Below are positions 52,827 through 62,568 of a stretch of DNA of 64,000 nucleotides, piece by piece. This DNA is from Lactobacillus sp. ESL0701 (GTDB taxonomy: Bacteria; Bacillota; Bacilli; Lactobacillales; Lactobacillaceae). Location: contig NZ_JAQTIC010000001.1 of the NCBI RefSeq assembly GCF_029433445.1, forward strand, positions 248,001 to 312,000. Direction: 5' to 3'. Position numbers and translations under genes: made by a program. The notes under the pieces were generated by a model that saw nothing but the letters and a program-made list of their open reading frames with translations, made no database searches and had not been told where the DNA came from. Position 1 is the stretch's first letter. Every line of letters starts with the position of its first letter.

Positions 52827-53918
52827 ATGAGCATAAGGTTCAAGAAAATTTGGTCAACTGCAGCACTGGTCTTTACGGCTGGGCTGGTGTTAACAGCATG
52901 TTCTGGTAAAAAGCAGGGCGGCAGTGGTAATACTGATGATAGTGCCAAACACTCCATTGCCTTGGTAACAACGGCAGCTGGGGTTAATGACAATTCGTTT
53001 AACCAGTCAGCATGGAATGGGTTTAAGGCATATGGTAAGCAGCATAATTTACAGCGCGGCAAGAATGGTTACCAGTATTTCCAATCAAGTAGTGATGCTG
53101 ACTTTGTTCCTAACTTTGATCAGGCTAGCAAAGCCGGTTATCAAACAATTTTTGGGATTGGCTACAACTTAAAAGATGCTGTCAGTTCAGCAGCTAAGAA
53201 AAATCCCAAGAAAAACTACGTGATTGTGGATGAGGTAATCAACGGGCAAAAGAATGTTGCTTCGGCTAACTTTAAGAGTGAACAAGCAGCCTACCTAGCA
53301 GGGGTTGTCGCTGCTGCTGAAACTAAGACGAATGTAATTGGTTTTATCGGTGGCGTTCATGGCAATATTATTGACATGTTTGATGCTGGCTTTACCAAGG
53401 GCGTTAATGATGAAGCTAAAAGGCTGCATAAAAAAGTAACACTTTTGAACCAATATGCTGGTAGTTTTACCAGTGCCGATAAAGGCAAGGCAATTGCCCA
53501 ATCAATGTATGCCAAAAAAGCGGATATTATCTTCCATGCTTCTGGCTCTACTGGTGATGGACTATTCCAAGAAGCCAAGTCAATTAACCAAAATCGCCCT
53601 GCTTCTAAGCGTGTCTGGGCAATCGGTGTTGATGTCGACCAGTCATATTTAGGCAATTACAAGTCAAAGGACGGCAAAAAGGCGAACTTTGTTTTGACTT
53701 CAGTGATTACTGGTGTCAATATTGCCACCCAAGATATTGCTAATCGGGCATATAACGGTAAGTTCCCTGGCGGAAAACATCTTGTTTATGGTCTCAAGAC
53801 CAATGGTGTCTCAATTAAACGGGGGCAGATTACACCTGCTGCTTGGAAGATTGCCCAAGAAACACGGTCACAAATTATTGCTGGGTCAATTAAAGTACCA
53901 ATTCACCCAACTAAATAG
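52827..53918 (+). CDS. BMP-family substrate-binding lipoprotein, copy 2
   Basis: 363 aa. Lipobox VLTAC (C25), then VTTAAGVNDNSFNQSAWNGF, VDEVINGQKNVASANF and IGVDVDQSYLG. Copies 1 and 3 are much closer to each other (ITDS-GVDDQSFNQAAW, VIDDVITGQKNVASVTF) than to this one, so it is the divergent member and may prefer another nucleoside. A GGGGG-type site lies before the ATG. Own promoter. Confidence 0.92.
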   Translation: MSIRFKKIWSTAALVFTAGLVLTACSGKKQGGSGNTDDSAKHSIALVTTAAGVNDNSFNQSAWNGFKAYGKQHNLQRGKNGYQYFQSSSDADFVPNFDQASKAGYQTIFGIGYNLKDAVSSAAKKNPKKNYVIVDEVINGQKNVASANFKSEQAAYLAGVVAAAETKTNVIGFIGGVHGNIIDMFDAGFTKGVNDEAKRLHKKVTLLNQYAGSFTSADKGKAIAQSMYAKKADIIFHASGSTGDGLFQEAKSINQNRPASKRVWAIGVDVDQSYLGNYKSKDGKKANFVLTSVITGVNIATQDIANRAYNGKFPGGKHLVYGLKTNGVSIKRGQITPAAWKIAQETRSQIIAGSIKVPIHPTK

Positions 53919-54037
53919 TTCGCTATTTAGCGCATACAAATCTGCTTTTGCCAATAATAAAAAATAATACTATTGCAATTACGTATTTTTAAGATAAAAT
54001 AGATATGAATAGTTCGTTATTTATGGAGGGCAGGAAA

Positions 54038-55114
54038 TTGCAGCGTAAATTTGGTAAGTTTTTAGCTTTAGGAACGATTGTGGCATCAGTTAGTTTGGTT
54101 TTGAGCGCGTGTTCTGGCAAAAAGCAAAGTTCGGGAAGTCAAAATAGTAAAGGCAGTGTTGCTTTAATTACTGATAGTAATGGGGTTGATGATCAATCAT
54201 TTAATCAAGCTGCTTGGCAGGGCTTTAAGGCTTATGGTAAAGAACATGGCTTTACCCGTGGTAAAGGCTACCAATATTTTCAATCAGATAGTGCTTCAGA
54301 CTTTACTCCTAACTTTAATCAAGCTGCTAAGTCAGGCTACCAAACAATTGTTGGTGTTGGCTATATGTTAACGGATTCAGTTAAAGCATCAGCTAAAAAG
54401 AATCCTAAAAAGAATTTTGTCATTATTGATGATGTAATTACGGGACAAAAGAATGTTGCTTCGGTTACATTTGAAAGTAATCAGTCTTCTTATTTGGGCG
54501 GGTTAGCAGCAGCCTATACAACCAAGACGAATAAGGTGGGCTTTATCGGTGGTGCTAAATCCAGCATAATTGATAAGTTTGAAGCTGGTTTTAAGCAAGG
54601 AGTACAAGACGGAGCTAAGGCTTTGCACAAACAAATTAAGGTTTCAACTGAATATGTTGGGAACTTTTCTTCAACTGACAAGGCTAAGTCAATGGCCCAA
54701 TCAATGTATGCCAATAAGACCGACGTTATTTTTCAAACAGCGGGTGCCGCTGGTAATGGTGTCTTCCAGGAAGCCAAGGATCGCAATCAAGCACGACCAG
54801 CTAATCAAAAGGTGTGGGTAATTGGTGTTGATGTTGACCAGGCTAATCTGGGTAACTACAAGACTAAAGATGGTAAGAAGGATAACTTTACTCTGACTTC
54901 AGTTTTGAAGGGACTGGATGTTGCATCCAAGTCATTAGCCGATGATGCTTATCATGGTAAATTTCCGGGTGGCAAGCACTTAGTTTATACCTTAAAGGGT
55001 AACGGTGTTTCACTGACCCGTGGTAATTTGTCTGCTAAGACTTGGGCCGCAGTTAATCGGGCTAAGGCGCAAATTATTGCTGGTAAAATCAAAGTTCAAG
55101 AAACGACTAAATAA
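54038..55114 (+). CDS. BMP-family substrate-binding lipoprotein, copy 3
   Basis: 358 aa from the TTG at 54038, which has GGAGGG 7 bases upstream; the frame also opens at ATG 54005, but that lacks a site. Lipobox VLSAC (C25). Same BMP segments as copy 1 (ITDSNGVDDQSFNQAAWQGF, VIDDVITGQKNVASVTF). It is directly upstream of the ATPase gene and likely the main partner, although a terminator lies between. Confidence 0.92.
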   Translation: MQRKFGKFLALGTIVASVSLVLSACSGKKQSSGSQNSKGSVALITDSNGVDDQSFNQAAWQGFKAYGKEHGFTRGKGYQYFQSDSASDFTPNFNQAAKSGYQTIVGVGYMLTDSVKASAKKNPKKNFVIIDDVITGQKNVASVTFESNQSSYLGGLAAAYTTKTNKVGFIGGAKSSIIDKFEAGFKQGVQDGAKALHKQIKVSTEYVGNFSSTDKAKSMAQSMYANKTDVIFQTAGAAGNGVFQEAKDRNQARPANQKVWVIGVDVDQANLGNYKTKDGKKDNFTLTSVLKGLDVASKSLADDAYHGKFPGGKHLVYTLKGNGVSLTRGNLSAKTWAAVNRAKAQIIAGKIKVQETTK

Positions 55115-55124
55115 TTAATAATTG

Positions 55125-55154
55125 AAAACTCTTTGTGTAAACAAAGAGTTTTTT
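55125..55154 (+). terminator. Terminator between BMP copy 3 and ABC ATPase
   Basis: AAAACTCTTTG pairs with CAAAGAGTTTT over a 6-base loop, with a T-run. Probably partial, giving more binding protein than transporter. Confidence 0.85.
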
Positions 55155-55179
55155 AACAAAAAGGAAATTAGTAAGCAAA

Positions 55180-56715
55180 ATGGAAAATGTGACGAACGTA
55201 ATTGAGATGCGCCATATTGTTAAGGATTTCAATGGCTTTAAGGCTAATGACGATATCAATTTGGTCTTGCGGCATGGTGAAATCTTAGCTTTACTTGGCG
55301 AAAATGGTGCGGGGAAGTCAACCTTGATGAGTATTTTATCGGGGTTATTAGCACCAACTGCTGGTGAAATCCTGGTGCGTGGTCACCAAGTTGATGTTAA
55401 GAATCCAACAATAGCTAAGAATTTGGGTATTGGAATGGTGCACCAGCACTTTATGTTAATGGATTCATTTACCGTTTTAGAAAATATTATTTTAGGGCAT
55501 GAAACAACTAAGGGTCCTAAATTAGATTTAAAAAAGGCGCGAACTCAAATTGATGAGTTATCCAAACGTTATGGTCTGAATGTCGACCCTAACAAAAGGG
55601 TGGGCGATATTACCGTGGCGCAGCAGCAGCGAGTAGAAATCTTGAAGGTGCTCTACCGCGGTGCGGATATTTTGATTTTTGATGAACCGACGGCAGTGTT
55701 AACACCGCAAGAAATTACAGAATTTATCAAGATTCTTAAGGAACTGGCCAAAGAAGGCAAATCAATTATTTTAATTACGCATAAATTAGAAGAAATCAAA
55801 AGAGCAGCTGACCGCGTGACCGTTATTCGCGCTGGTAAAAGTGTGGGTACTTTTAAGGTAGCCGATGTTACTGACAATAATTTAGCGGAATTAATGGTTG
55901 GTCGCCACGTCAATATGCGCCTAACTAAGCCCGCAGTAGAATTAGGCAAGACTATTCTTAACGTAACTAATCTGCAAGTTAAAAATAAGCAGGGGATTGT
56001 GGCTCTTAAAGGCTTATCCTTTAACCTGCGTGGCGGTGAGATTTTGGGTGTAGCCGGAATTGACGGCAACGGTCAAGATGAACTAGTAGAAGCAATAACG
56101 GGTTTGCAGCACGTTAACGCGGGCAAGATTATGGTTAATGGGCGTGATTTGACTAACCAAAAGGTACGTAAAATTACGCAAGGCGGCGTGGCTCATATTC
56201 CCGCTGACCGGCAAAAATATGGTTTAATTTTGCCATTTTCGATTGCTGATAATTTAGCTTTGCAGAATTATTATCAAAAGCCATTCTCGCGCCATCATAT
56301 CTTGCATCATGATGTAATTAATCAGCATGCACAACAACTGGTGAAAAAGTTTGATATTCGAACAACTGGAATTAATTTACCAGTTAGTGACTTGTCGGGG
56401 GGTAACCAGCAAAAGGTAATTATTGCTCGGGAACTAGACCGTGATAGTAATTTAATTATCGCATTTCAACCAACACGGGGACTAGATGTCGGGGCAATTG
56501 AATATATTCATAAGCAACTGTTAGAAGAGCGAGCAAAGGGCAGGGCAATTTTGTTAATTTCTTATGAATTAGATGAAATTATGCAATTATCTGACCGAAT
56601 TATTGTGCTTCACGATGGTAATATTTCTGGCGAAGTTAAACCAGAAGAAACTAGTGATGAAGAATTAGGTCTGTTGATGACCGGAGTTAAGAAAGAAGGT
56701 ACTGCTCTTGCTTAA
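55180..56715 (+). CDS. ABC transporter ATPase, nucleoside/sugar type (two NBDs)
   Basis: 511 aa with tandem ABC domains, as in NupO/BmpB-type transporters. First Walker A GENGAGKST and Walker B LIFDEPTAVLTPQE; the second domain has the degenerate P-loop GIDGNGQDE, signature DLSGGNQQK and QPTRGLDVGA, normal for this subfamily. Energises nucleoside uptake with the two permeases that follow. The last 8 bases overlap the first permease. Confidence 0.93.
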   Translation: MENVTNVIEMRHIVKDFNGFKANDDINLVLRHGEILALLGENGAGKSTLMSILSGLLAPTAGEILVRGHQVDVKNPTIAKNLGIGMVHQHFMLMDSFTVLENIILGHETTKGPKLDLKKARTQIDELSKRYGLNVDPNKRVGDITVAQQQRVEILKVLYRGADILIFDEPTAVLTPQEITEFIKILKELAKEGKSIILITHKLEEIKRAADRVTVIRAGKSVGTFKVADVTDNNLAELMVGRHVNMRLTKPAVELGKTILNVTNLQVKNKQGIVALKGLSFNLRGGEILGVAGIDGNGQDELVEAITGLQHVNAGKIMVNGRDLTNQKVRKITQGGVAHIPADRQKYGLILPFSIADNLALQNYYQKPFSRHHILHHDVINQHAQQLVKKFDIRTTGINLPVSDLSGGNQQKVIIARELDRDSNLIIAFQPTRGLDVGAIEYIHKQLLEERAKGRAILLISYELDEIMQLSDRIIVLHDGNISGEVKPEETSDEELGLLMTGVKKEGTALA

Positions 56716-57820
56716 AGTAACATCCAGAACCAAAAGAATTTTAGTACCAATTATTTCTATCCTTGCTGGCTTTTTAATTGGTGCAGTAATTATGTTAATT
56801 TGGAATTACAATCCCATTCAGGCTTATACTTCAATGTTTGCTAGTGCTCTTGGTAATATGAATGGCATTGGTGAAACAATTCGGGAGGCCACGCCGCTGA
56901 TTTTTACGGCGATTGGCTTCGCAATTGCTTCCAGTGCTGGCTTTTTCAATATTGGTTTACCCGGTCAAGCACAAGCTGGTTGGCTAGCTTCAATCTGGGT
57001 CGTGTTAGCTAATCCTAATTTACCCAAAGTTGTCTTACTGCCGCTGGCGATAATTACGGGAATTATTGCTGGCGCGATTGTGGCAGGGATTGCTGGTTGG
57101 TTGCGGGCCCAATTTGGGACGAATGAAGTTATCACTACAATCATGCTTAATTATATTGTGCTCTACTCATGTCAATATTTGATGCAGCAGGTGATGCCTA
57201 GCAGTTTGCGGTTAGATACGGATACAACTAAGACAATTGCTGCTAATGGTAGTTTGAAGATTGACTGGCTGAGTTCTTTCTTTGGTGATTCGCGGATTAA
57301 CGCGGGGATATTTCTAGCTTTAATTGCAGTTGTGGTCTACTGGTATCTAATGAAAAAGACGACCACTGGCTTTGAAATTCGGTCAGTTGGGACCAATTCT
57401 TATGCCAGTCGTTATGCCGGAATGTCTACTAAGAAAAACATTATGTTGTCCATGCTTTTATCGGGAGGATTTGCCGGACTTGGCGGTGTTGTCCAAGGCT
57501 TAGGCACCTACCAAAACTACTTTACACAGACTACGAGTTTGGATATTGGTTGGGATGGACTGTCTGTTGCCTTATTGGGCGGCAGTACGGCTGTCGGTAT
57601 TTTACTGGCTGCATTATTGTTCTCAATTTTAAAAATTGGTGGCTTGGGAATGCAGACAATAGCTGGTATTCCTTATGAAATCGTCTCAATTGTGATTGCG
57701 GCAATTATTTTCTTTATTGCCATTCAGTATGTGATTGGCCGCTTGTTTAAGGATAAGCAGTCACCTAATTTAGCAGCTATTAAAAAAGAAGTTCAAGCAG
57801 ATAACGGGAGGCAAAAATAA
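56708..57820 (+). CDS. ABC transporter permease 1, nucleoside type
   Basis: 370 aa with about ten helices, BPD_transp_2 family. Segments GETIREATPLIFTAIGFAIA and FNIGLPGQAQAGWLAS, then FGTNEVITTIMLNYI, are characteristic of NupP-like permeases. Starts at TTG, overlapping the ATPase by 8 bases, with GAAGG upstream. The stop overlaps the next permease by 1 base. Confidence 0.93.
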   Translation: MLKVTSRTKRILVPIISILAGFLIGAVIMLIWNYNPIQAYTSMFASALGNMNGIGETIREATPLIFTAIGFAIASSAGFFNIGLPGQAQAGWLASIWVVLANPNLPKVVLLPLAIITGIIAGAIVAGIAGWLRAQFGTNEVITTIMLNYIVLYSCQYLMQQVMPSSLRLDTDTTKTIAANGSLKIDWLSSFFGDSRINAGIFLALIAVVVYWYLMKKTTTGFEIRSVGTNSYASRYAGMSTKKNIMLSMLLSGGFAGLGGVVQGLGTYQNYFTQTTSLDIGWDGLSVALLGGSTAVGILLAALLFSILKIGGLGMQTIAGIPYEIVSIVIAAIIFFIAIQYVIGRLFKDKQSPNLAAIKKEVQADNGRQK

Positions 57821-58776
57821 TGAGTTTGGTAGCGATTCTATCTTTACTAGTGTCATCGACTTTTGTCTATTCGGCACCGCTAATTTTTACTGCATTGGGC
57901 GGGGTTTATAGTGAGAACGCTGGTGTCACTAACATTGGTCTTGAAGGAATTATGACGATGGGTGCCTTCTCGTCGATTGTATTTAACCTGACTTTTGCCG
58001 GTACTTTTGGCAAAATCACGCCGTGGCTAGGTGCATTAGTCGGCGGGATTGTGGGGCTGATCTTTTCACTATTGCATGCAGTAGCGACAATTAACTTTCA
58101 CGCTGATCATATTATTAGTGGCACGGTGCTAAATTTAATGGCACCACCGCTCGGTGTTTTCTTGATTAAGGCTATTTATGATAAAGGTCAAACAGAGAAT
58201 ATCAGTCAGAGCTTTGGTTATTTTTCTTTTCCGGGTTTGGCTAATATTCCAGTGATTGGTCCAATTTTCTTTCAAAATACTTCGGCACCAGCTTGGGTAG
58301 CGATTATTGTGACCATTATTCTTTGGTGGGTGCTTTACAAGACACGCTTTGGTTTGCGGCTGCGCTCTTGCGGTGAAAATCCTCAAGCCGCTGATACATT
58401 GGGAATTAATGTTTACGGGATGCGTTATGCTGGCGTTTTAATTTCCGGCTTCCTTGGCGGGATTGGTGGTGCTATTTTTGCGGAAGCAATTTCGGGGAAC
58501 TTTTCTGTTTCCACAATCGTTGGTCAGGGCTTTATGGCTTTGGCAGCGGTAATCTTTGGTAAGTGGAATCCGCTTGGGGCAATGCTAGCATCATTATTCT
58601 TTGGTTTTGCGCAGAGTATTAGTATCATTGGTAATCAACTGCCATTTTTCAATCATATTCCCGCTGTTTACATGCAGATTGCACCGTATGTAATTACAAT
58701 TGTAGTGTTAGTATTGTTCTTTGGTAAATCGGTTGCGCCAGCTGCCGATGGTCAAAATTATATCAAGTCAAAATAA
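57820..58776 (+). CDS. ABC transporter permease 2, nucleoside type
   Basis: 318 aa with about nine helices. YSAPLIFTALGGVYSENAGVTNIGLEGIM is the family mark (residues 13-41), followed by FHADHIISGTVLNL. NupQ-like. The start ATG shares its A with the previous stop. GGGAGG precedes it. Forms a heterodimer with permease 1. Confidence 0.93.
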   Translation: MSLVAILSLLVSSTFVYSAPLIFTALGGVYSENAGVTNIGLEGIMTMGAFSSIVFNLTFAGTFGKITPWLGALVGGIVGLIFSLLHAVATINFHADHIISGTVLNLMAPPLGVFLIKAIYDKGQTENISQSFGYFSFPGLANIPVIGPIFFQNTSAPAWVAIIVTIILWWVLYKTRFGLRLRSCGENPQAADTLGINVYGMRYAGVLISGFLGGIGGAIFAEAISGNFSVSTIVGQGFMALAAVIFGKWNPLGAMLASLFFGFAQSISIIGNQLPFFNHIPAVYMQIAPYVITIVVLVLFFGKSVAPAADGQNYIKSK

Positions 58777-58785
58777 GGGGAAAGC

Positions 58786-59724
58786 ATGAAACAAATTTAT
58801 TTTAACCATGATGGAAACATTGATGATCTAGTATCATATTTACTGCTCTTGCAGGCACCTGATATTAAATTATTAGGCGTGGGTGCGATTGATGCCGATG
58901 GCTATGTTGATCCGGCGGTTGAGGTTTGCCGGAAGATGACCGACCGCTTTAATTTGCGCGGTGACAAGTTAGAAATCGCTAAGTCAGATTCACGAGCAGT
59001 CAATCAGTTCCCTCAAGAATGGCGGACGGCTTCGTATTCCTTTAATTATTTGCCAATGTTAAATGAATCAGGCAAGATGATTACCAAACAAGCAGAATTG
59101 CCGGCTCATTTAGACATGATTGCCAAACTTAAGAGCGCAACAGAGCCAATTACCTTAGTAATGACAGGACCATTGACGGATTTGGCAAGGGCACTTGATG
59201 AGGACCCAACAATTGAAAGTAAAATTGCCAAGCTTTATTGGATGGGTGGCTCACTTGATGGTCACGGCAATGTGGTGATGGTTAATGCCGATGGCAGCCA
59301 GGAGTGGAATGCCTTTTGGGATCCCCAGGCTGTTAGTCGTGTGTTAGTATCACATATTCCGATGCAAATCGTAGGGCTTGAAAGCAGTGAGGAATTACCG
59401 CTGACTGATGAATTGCGGATGCACTGGGCAAGCTTGCGCAAGTATCCAGCAATGGACTTGGTGGGTCAAGGCTACAGCTTATTGGTTAATCCGCCGGTGC
59501 AAACAGCGCAACTGTATTTTTGGGATGTTTTGACCACAATTAGTGCACTGTATCCTGAAGTTGTTTCTGAAGTTGAGCAGCGTAAAGTTCGAGTGATTAC
59601 TTCCGGAATTGCTCAAGGGCGAATGGAAGACGATCCCAATGGCCGTGAAATTACTCTAGTTACTAAAGCCAACAAGGAATTGTTCTTCAAGCGCTTTGAC
59701 GAATTATTGGAGCAAAGTAGGTAG
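58786..59724 (+). CDS. Nucleoside hydrolase (IUNH family), variant metal motif
   Basis: 312 aa. Splits a nucleoside into base and ribose. The calcium motif DxDxxxDD is changed at the first position: N7-H-D9-G-N-I-D13-D14. Other family segments remain: VMTGPLTDLARAL, YWMGGSLDGHGNV, EWNAFWDPQA. The substituted form may be a subfamily of lactic acid bacteria. GGGGAAA precedes the ATG. Position after the nucleoside transporter fits salvage of imported nucleosides. Confidence 0.88.
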   Translation: MKQIYFNHDGNIDDLVSYLLLLQAPDIKLLGVGAIDADGYVDPAVEVCRKMTDRFNLRGDKLEIAKSDSRAVNQFPQEWRTASYSFNYLPMLNESGKMITKQAELPAHLDMIAKLKSATEPITLVMTGPLTDLARALDEDPTIESKIAKLYWMGGSLDGHGNVVMVNADGSQEWNAFWDPQAVSRVLVSHIPMQIVGLESSEELPLTDELRMHWASLRKYPAMDLVGQGYSLLVNPPVQTAQLYFWDVLTTISALYPEVVSEVEQRKVRVITSGIAQGRMEDDPNGREITLVTKANKELFFKRFDELLEQSR

Positions 59725-61091
59725 TGCGGCGGTCAAGACTTATTGCCTCAATTATGGCAATTGGATTACTTAGTTTCTTAGGAATTGTAATTGAAACCTC
59801 ACTGAACATTGCTTTTCCAATGTTGATGCGCGAGTTTAATTTGTCTGCTAGTACAGTACAATGGCTAACGACCGGCTACATGTTGATAGCGACGATCTTA
59901 ATCCCGTTTGGTTCCTTTTTGCGTCGTCGGTTTCACGCACTTAATATTTTTCGTGTCGCAGTTGTTAGTTTCCTATTAGGGACAATATGTGCAAGTTTAG
60001 CAACAGATTTTCCAATGATATTATTTGGTCGCTTGCTAGAAGGAGTTGCAGATGGTCTTTGTCTGCCGTTAATGTTTTCAATTATTTTAGAACAGGCTCC
60101 GAAAAAGGCTGTCGGTACCTTTATGGGAATTGGCAGCTTGGTTATTGCCTTTGCGCCTGCAGTTGGTCCAGTATATGGTGGTCTTGTACTGAAATATTGG
60201 TCATGGCAGCAACTTTTTTGGCTAGTCATGCCAGTAATTATTTTGACGTGGCTGCTGGGTGAGGTGAGTATTACTCAAGTTAAAAAGCCAGAACAGATAC
60301 ATTTTGACTTGCAAGGCGGATTACTATTGGCAGTCTTATTGACAGCCACATTATTGTTGGTGGTCAGTGTAACTTCGAACGAGTTAAACTGGTTATGGCA
60401 GATATTGCTGTTAATCATTGCGGTAATTAGTTTGGTTTTGTTTATAAAATGTGAACAGCATAAATCAATTAAGCTGCTAGACTTATCATTATTCCAAAAC
60501 AAAACCTTTGTAATTTTTTTGAGTGCATTCTTTTTACTGCAGTTGCTATCACTGGCGATGTCTTACTTAATACCCAATGTTTTACAACTGGCATTTAAGA
60601 AATCGACGGCTACAACTGGATTGTTAGTTTTGCCAGCTGCAGTAGTTGATGCAGTAATGTCGGCAATTGCTGGCCTTATTTATGATCGTGTTAGTCACAA
60701 ATTACCAATTATTGTTGGTACAGGAATAATCGTTTTAACTTTTGGAATAGCTAATTTATTAATTCCTAGTGTTATCTTGCTGGCTATAATGTATGTCGTG
60801 TTTATGATTGGCTTGGGGTTAAGTTACAGTAATATCATGACTTTAAGCTTAGCTCAATTACCAGAACAGGTCATGAATGATGGCAACGCTATTTATATGA
60901 CAGCTCAAAGTTACTCAGGTGCAGTTGGTACGGCGCTTGCGGCTTCTTTGTTATCTGTAATGCAAAAAGAGAGTATAGGGGTTGCAGTGGGGACATTGCA
61001 GGGACTAAAACTTAATTTGATGGTCTTTTTGGTTTTATCACTAATTGCATTTTTCCTGTGTAGCTGGTCATTATCTAAATTGAAAAATTAA
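59724..61091 (+). CDS. MFS transporter, DHA2-like
   Basis: 455 aa, about 13-14 helices. NIAFPMLMREFNLSASTVQWLTTGYML is the DHA2 start; antiporter motif C FAPAVGPVYGGLV. The GTG start overlaps the nucleoside hydrolase stop by 1 base and is coupled to it. Being last in the nucleoside operon, it may export a base or other product; this is inference. No strong ribosome site. Confidence 0.85.
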   Translation: MRRSRLIASIMAIGLLSFLGIVIETSLNIAFPMLMREFNLSASTVQWLTTGYMLIATILIPFGSFLRRRFHALNIFRVAVVSFLLGTICASLATDFPMILFGRLLEGVADGLCLPLMFSIILEQAPKKAVGTFMGIGSLVIAFAPAVGPVYGGLVLKYWSWQQLFWLVMPVIILTWLLGEVSITQVKKPEQIHFDLQGGLLLAVLLTATLLLVVSVTSNELNWLWQILLLIIAVISLVLFIKCEQHKSIKLLDLSLFQNKTFVIFLSAFFLLQLLSLAMSYLIPNVLQLAFKKSTATTGLLVLPAAVVDAVMSAIAGLIYDRVSHKLPIIVGTGIIVLTFGIANLLIPSVILLAIMYVVFMIGLGLSYSNIMTLSLAQLPEQVMNDGNAIYMTAQSYSGAVGTALAASLLSVMQKESIGVAVGTLQGLKLNLMVFLVLSLIAFFLCSWSLSKLKN

Positions 61092-61096
61092 ATCAA

Positions 61097-61133
61097 CAAA
61101 AAAACGAGGTTCGATTTTAGAATCTCGTTTTTT
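61097..61133. terminator. Bidirectional terminator between MFS and peptidase genes
   Basis: AAAACGAG-TTC pairs with GAA-CTCGTTTT and is followed by T on one side and preceded by A on the other. Confidence 0.85.
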
Positions 61134-61159
61134 AAGTATATTAAAACTAAAATTTAGTT

Positions 61160-62476
61160 TTAAGCCAAAGTATCCCAAACTGGCAGGTCAGTGATTGGAC
61201 CTTCAGCTAAGGCAACTTGCTCTGGTGTTAGGTACTTCTTGTGGACAACAACTTCATAAGTATATTGCTTAAACCAATCGTTAGTCATTACGAAAAAGCC
61301 TTTGTCGCCATTCTTTTCGCCCCAAGAATTCTCAACTTTCCATTGGCGAATATGACCATTGTCTTCATCAACACCAACCAAGGTCATGGCATGGGTTGAA
61401 GCAGCTGATCCTGTGCGCAATTGGTCGGCCTTGGACATCTTGGAATTAATGCCAAACAAGTCATCTAATTGATACAGGTTAGTATCGAGATAGCCTTGCT
61501 TACGGTCGCTTTGCTCACCAACATCGTTACCGAACCAAACAGCTTCACCGTCTTTTAATTGGGCAACAGCGGCTTGTTCGAGATATTCCATTGGTACATT
61601 CAGGAATTTAACCTGATAAGAACCTTCAACGTTGTCTTCAAATGGTAGTCCGTATAACTTGTCATATTCATGGTCAGGAGCATTAGTTAAAACGACATAG
61701 TCGTCAAAGTCTACGTCACCAAGATACTTATGTAAAAATTCAAGTGGTGTTAAATCTTTGTCCAAATGATACTGCTTATCGTCATCACGGTATTCTAAGT
61801 CAAATTTCTTAGGTGGCTCACCAACAGCAATTGCTGTCATTTGGTAAACTTCACTTAAAAATTGTTGCCGTGTTTCCTCGATTTCTTCATCCTTGCCAGT
61901 TTGCTTTAAATCCCGCAATACCAGTGCGTCTTTACGCATTTTATCGCCCAAGGCTTTAGCAAAAGCATTCGTATTATTGGTGTTGAAATTTTCTGGCATT
62001 GCATAAGTTGGTACGACACCATATTTTTCAACTAAAGCTGCTGCCATGTGGAATTGTCCGCCATCTTCGCCAGCATCCCGCAAATATGCTTTAACAGTTC
62101 GTGAGTCAAGTGGTTCATCGGCACTAGCTAAAATATTGTCGTAAAAAATATTGGCGCGTTCAATTTTATCCCAGAAAAAGTTGTAACTTTGTGAGAAGGT
62201 AAAGTTCTTAACGTGGTATTTTTTACCAAAATTGTGGCGCAAAATATTTAACGTTGCAAATTCCCAGCAGCGACCAGATTGTTGCTGGTTAGTAACATTT
62301 TCCGTATCTAATTCTGTTGAAAAAACGCGTGTCAGTTCACCCTGTACACGTTCATTATATGAAGCCATCAGAACACCGCTCTTTTGAGCAGCGCGGGCAA
62401 CAACTTGATTTTTTGGATTCTCGTTAAACTTGTCAGCGAACTGTTCAAGTTCTTGCACGGTTAATTTGTGTCCCAT
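61160..62476 (-). CDS. C1-type (bleomycin hydrolase family) peptidase, PepC/PepE/PepG-like, copy 1
   Basis: 438 aa cytosolic papain-fold peptidase. Catalytic cysteine C70 in QQSGRCWEFATLN, histidine in STHAMTLVGVDED, asparagine in WKVENSWGEKNGDKG. These enzymes act as aminopeptidases (PepC) or endopeptidases (PepE/PepG); the 438 aa length fits PepE/PepG. AAGGAG precedes the ATG. Paralogue of the next gene. Each has its own terminator, so they are probably separate units. Confidence 0.9.
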   Translation of the reverse strand: MGHKLTVQELEQFADKFNENPKNQVVARAAQKSGVLMASYNERVQGELTRVFSTELDTENVTNQQQSGRCWEFATLNILRHNFGKKYHVKNFTFSQSYNFFWDKIERANIFYDNILASADEPLDSRTVKAYLRDAGEDGGQFHMAAALVEKYGVVPTYAMPENFNTNNTNAFAKALGDKMRKDALVLRDLKQTGKDEEIEETRQQFLSEVYQMTAIAVGEPPKKFDLEYRDDDKQYHLDKDLTPLEFLHKYLGDVDFDDYVVLTNAPDHEYDKLYGLPFEDNVEGSYQVKFLNVPMEYLEQAAVAQLKDGEAVWFGNDVGEQSDRKQGYLDTNLYQLDDLFGINSKMSKADQLRTGSAASTHAMTLVGVDEDNGHIRQWKVENSWGEKNGDKGFFVMTNDWFKQYTYEVVVHKKYLTPEQVALAEGPITDLPVWDTLA

Positions 62477-62529
62477 ATCGTATCTCCTTTTTAATCTTTT
62501 TTGAATTACTCTCTAATTTTAAGCTAAAA

Positions 62530-62564
62530 GAAAACCGAGTTCAATTACTGAACTCAGTTTTTTT
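62530..62564 (-). terminator. Terminator after peptidase copy 2
   Basis: Minus strand AACTGAGTTCA pairs with TGAACTCGGTT, A-run and T-run on the sides. Near-identical stem to the one at 63945. Confidence 0.82.
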
Positions 62565-62568
62565 ATTA

